A program made the position numbers and the translations under genes. A model generated the notes under the pieces. The model was not told the origin of the DNA, did no database searches, and was given only the letters and a program-made list of their open reading frames with translations. DNA of 64,000 nucleotides from JAAUTS01 sp038250235 (GTDB lineage: Bacteria > Verrucomicrobiota > Verrucomicrobiia > Methylacidiphilales > JAAUTS01): NCBI GenBank assembly GCA_038250235.1, contig JBBSCO010000005.1:20691-84690 (forward strand), given 5' to 3'. Each line of letters opens with the position of its first letter. Positions within the stretch are counted from its first letter, which is position 1. Below, piece after piece: positions 62,499-64,000 of the stretch.

Positions 62499-63158
62499 TC
62501 AGGCATTAAAAAGAAATTTGGCCAGGATGAGGCCCAGAATCAGACCAAAGGCGACGCCTGCCCCAAATGCCAGTCCAGCCATCCACTGCCAAGAGAACGG
62601 AGAGGAAAGAACCTGTGGCACATATGCGGAAGCTGTCTGGATCTTAACAGGGGTATTCTGCTGAATGGGTAAAGACTGCGCCTCACGCTGTAAAGGTAAG
62701 GTGACGGCAGGTCCCCATTTGGGTCCTTCAGGCGCCAAGCTTTGCTGGAATTGCTCAACCTCGGCACGCGCGGCCAAAGATGGAACGGGCAACTGGGATG
62801 TTTTAGGAACCTTGTTGGTCTTGCGCTGGTAACTTTCCCAGGAAACTACGGGCGGCGGCGGTTCGGATCCTCCGCTCTCAGGATCGATACGGAATTTTAC
62901 CTCACCGATTTGAATGATTGCTCCTACTTCCACCATGGTCGGCGCGTTGACAGGTAGATCGCTGACGAAAGTGCCGTTGGTCGAGCCCAGATCACGGACA
63001 AAGAGGATGGTTCCGCTGTTTTCGATCTGGACGTGCTTACGACTTATCGATTCATGATCAACCTGAATATCCGCCTCCGAGCTGCGTCCAACGATGTTTT
63101 TACCCGGTTTGACGAGGTAGGGAACACCTGATTCCAGATGACGGAGCTTGTAATTCAT
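62499..63158 (-). CDS. FHA-domain membrane protein
   Basis: A 219-residue protein with an N-terminal FHA phospho-threonine-binding domain (residues about 1-90). It contains GRSSEADIQVDHESISRKHV and DLGSTNGTFV, covering the conserved Gly-Arg, Ser-x-x-His and Asn residues. A Pro/Ser-rich linker follows, and the C-terminus is one membrane helix (MAGLAFGAGVAFGLILGLIL). It could read out kinase signalling at the membrane; no kinase is seen nearby. Confidence 0.85.
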   Translation of the reverse strand: MNYKLRHLESGVPYLVKPGKNIVGRSSEADIQVDHESISRKHVQIENSGTILFVRDLGSTNGTFVSDLPVNAPTMVEVGAIIQIGEVKFRIDPESGGSEPPPPVVSWESYQRKTNKVPKTSQLPVPSLAARAEVEQFQQSLAPEGPKWGPAVTLPLQREAQSLPIQQNTPVKIQTASAYVPQVLSSPFSWQWMAGLAFGAGVAFGLILGLILAKFLFNA

Positions 63159-63245
63159 ATCATGGTGACCGATCCCAATACTTCCAGCTTAACAGAAAAC
63201 AGCGGGAAGAGAATCAAAACTATTTCTTATTGACCGGTTCCGGGC

Positions 63246-63282
63246 AAAAAAAGACCCCGGTCTGCTTTCGCAGACCGGGGTC
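63246..63282 (-). terminator. rRNA operon terminator
   Basis: On the minus strand GACCCCGGTCTG and CAGACCGGGGTC form a 12-base stem with a 6-base loop, followed by seven T. It lies just after the 5S gene. Confidence 0.9.
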
Positions 63283-63287
63283 ATAGA

Positions 63288-63403
63288 TACTGGCAACGAC
63301 CTACTCTCACAGGACCTATCGTCCCACTACCATTGGCGATGACATGTTTCACTTCCGTGTTCGAGATGGGAACGGGTGGGGCCACGTCTCTAAGGTCACC
63401 AGA
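63288..63403 (-). rRNA. rrf: 5S ribosomal RNA
   Basis: On the minus strand the sequence holds the 5S core GAACACGGAAGTGAAAC and ends GTTGCCAG; CTGGTGAC at the 5' end pairs with GTTGCCAG at the 3' end (helix I, with G-U pairs). Length is about 116 bases; the exact ends are inferred from this pairing. Confidence 0.93.
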
Positions 63404-63599
63404 GTTCTGGCGGAAAGCGGTTGATAAACCGCATCCACAAGCTGCTCTGGCGACTTCAGCGTATCTTGAAAAGAACTTGGAACCACCCTGAGGCGGCCAT
63501 TGTTCCCTGAACACTGCATAGAGATTTTAATAAGAGCTGAACTTAAGTAATTCCAAGCCTTCCCCGACTCCGAAGAGTCAGGGATACGCTTAAAATTTA
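63404..63599 (-). other. 23S-5S spacer
   Basis: About 196 bases with no tRNA or other gene seen. It presumably carries RNA-processing stems, for which I see no single clear candidate. Confidence 0.5.

Positions 63600-64000
<401 letters not shown>

Noticed and set aside
63404..63599. tRNA in the 23S-5S spacer
   Set aside because: No cloverleaf or CCA-ended acceptor stem could be found in this stretch.

Overview
The window looks like a chromosomal segment of a Gram-negative member of the PVC superphylum, most likely Verrucomicrobiota. The evidence is a GreA with a very long N-terminal extension of the kind known from Chlamydiae and Verrucomicrobia, Kdo and heptose genes (an LPS outer membrane), an alternative complex III (Act) cluster followed by cytochrome oxidase genes, and several small conserved proteins I associate with this phylum. 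This assignment is an inference from gene content; the 23S fragment at the right end would settle it.

Layout. 1-4132 (minus) is an overlapping LPS-precursor operon: hldE kinase, gmhB-like phosphatase, kdsB, pyrG, kdsA (cut by the window edge). 4180-8773 holds a PHP-family histidinol phosphatase, FtsB/DivIC, enolase and the long GreA. 8917-10490 is an ECF sigma / membrane anti-sigma-like / secreted charged protein operon. 10491-11338 has a palindromic repeat and a vapBC locus whose toxin is frameshifted. 11607-14342 is an arsenic island (arsR, arsC, a GAPDH stub, acr3, a DUF6428-like gene). 14343-22417 contains a MITE-like element and the phosphate regulon (porin, pstS, pstC, pstA, pstB, phoU). 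22731-29932 is a mixed region: GT-C-type membrane proteins, TspO, a pseudopilin, a secretin-N-domain-like protein and a GT2 enzyme. 29933-53017 (minus) is a 23 kb respiratory supercluster. 53325-63158 holds accessory genes: a phosphotriesterase-like/TIM-barrel pair, a membrane spermidine-synthase-like protein, a decayed CHASE3 gene, a DUF362/terpene-cyclase-fold pair, two Flp pilins, an LpxH-like phosphoesterase and an FHA protein. The window ends in an rRNA operon read leftwards (5S and the 3' end of 23S).

The respiratory supercluster is the functional centre. Act complex (ActA-F) would oxidise quinol and pass electrons to periplasmic cytochrome c. Two different haem-copper oxidases follow on the same strand: a cbb3-type core (CcoN, CcoO, a monohaem cytochrome c, a CcoS-like protein) and an aa3-type enzyme (CtaC, D, E, F). 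Downstream are haem A synthase, a P1B-type copper ATPase and the ResB/CcsA cytochrome c maturation system, so the enzyme complexes and their cofactor assembly lie on one strand with mostly tiny gaps or 4-base overlaps.

The least explained signals are non-coding: in-phase heptamer arrays (ACTTWAA) ending just before the start codons of three unrelated genes; a 47-base palindromic repeat with one copy between genes and one inside the heme A synthase reading frame; and a short CGCGAAACACGC-type dispersed repeat in three copies. Several genes are decayed (vapC, a GAPDH stub, the CHASE3 gene), marking 10.5-14.6 kb and about 57.5 kb as unstable parts of the segment.
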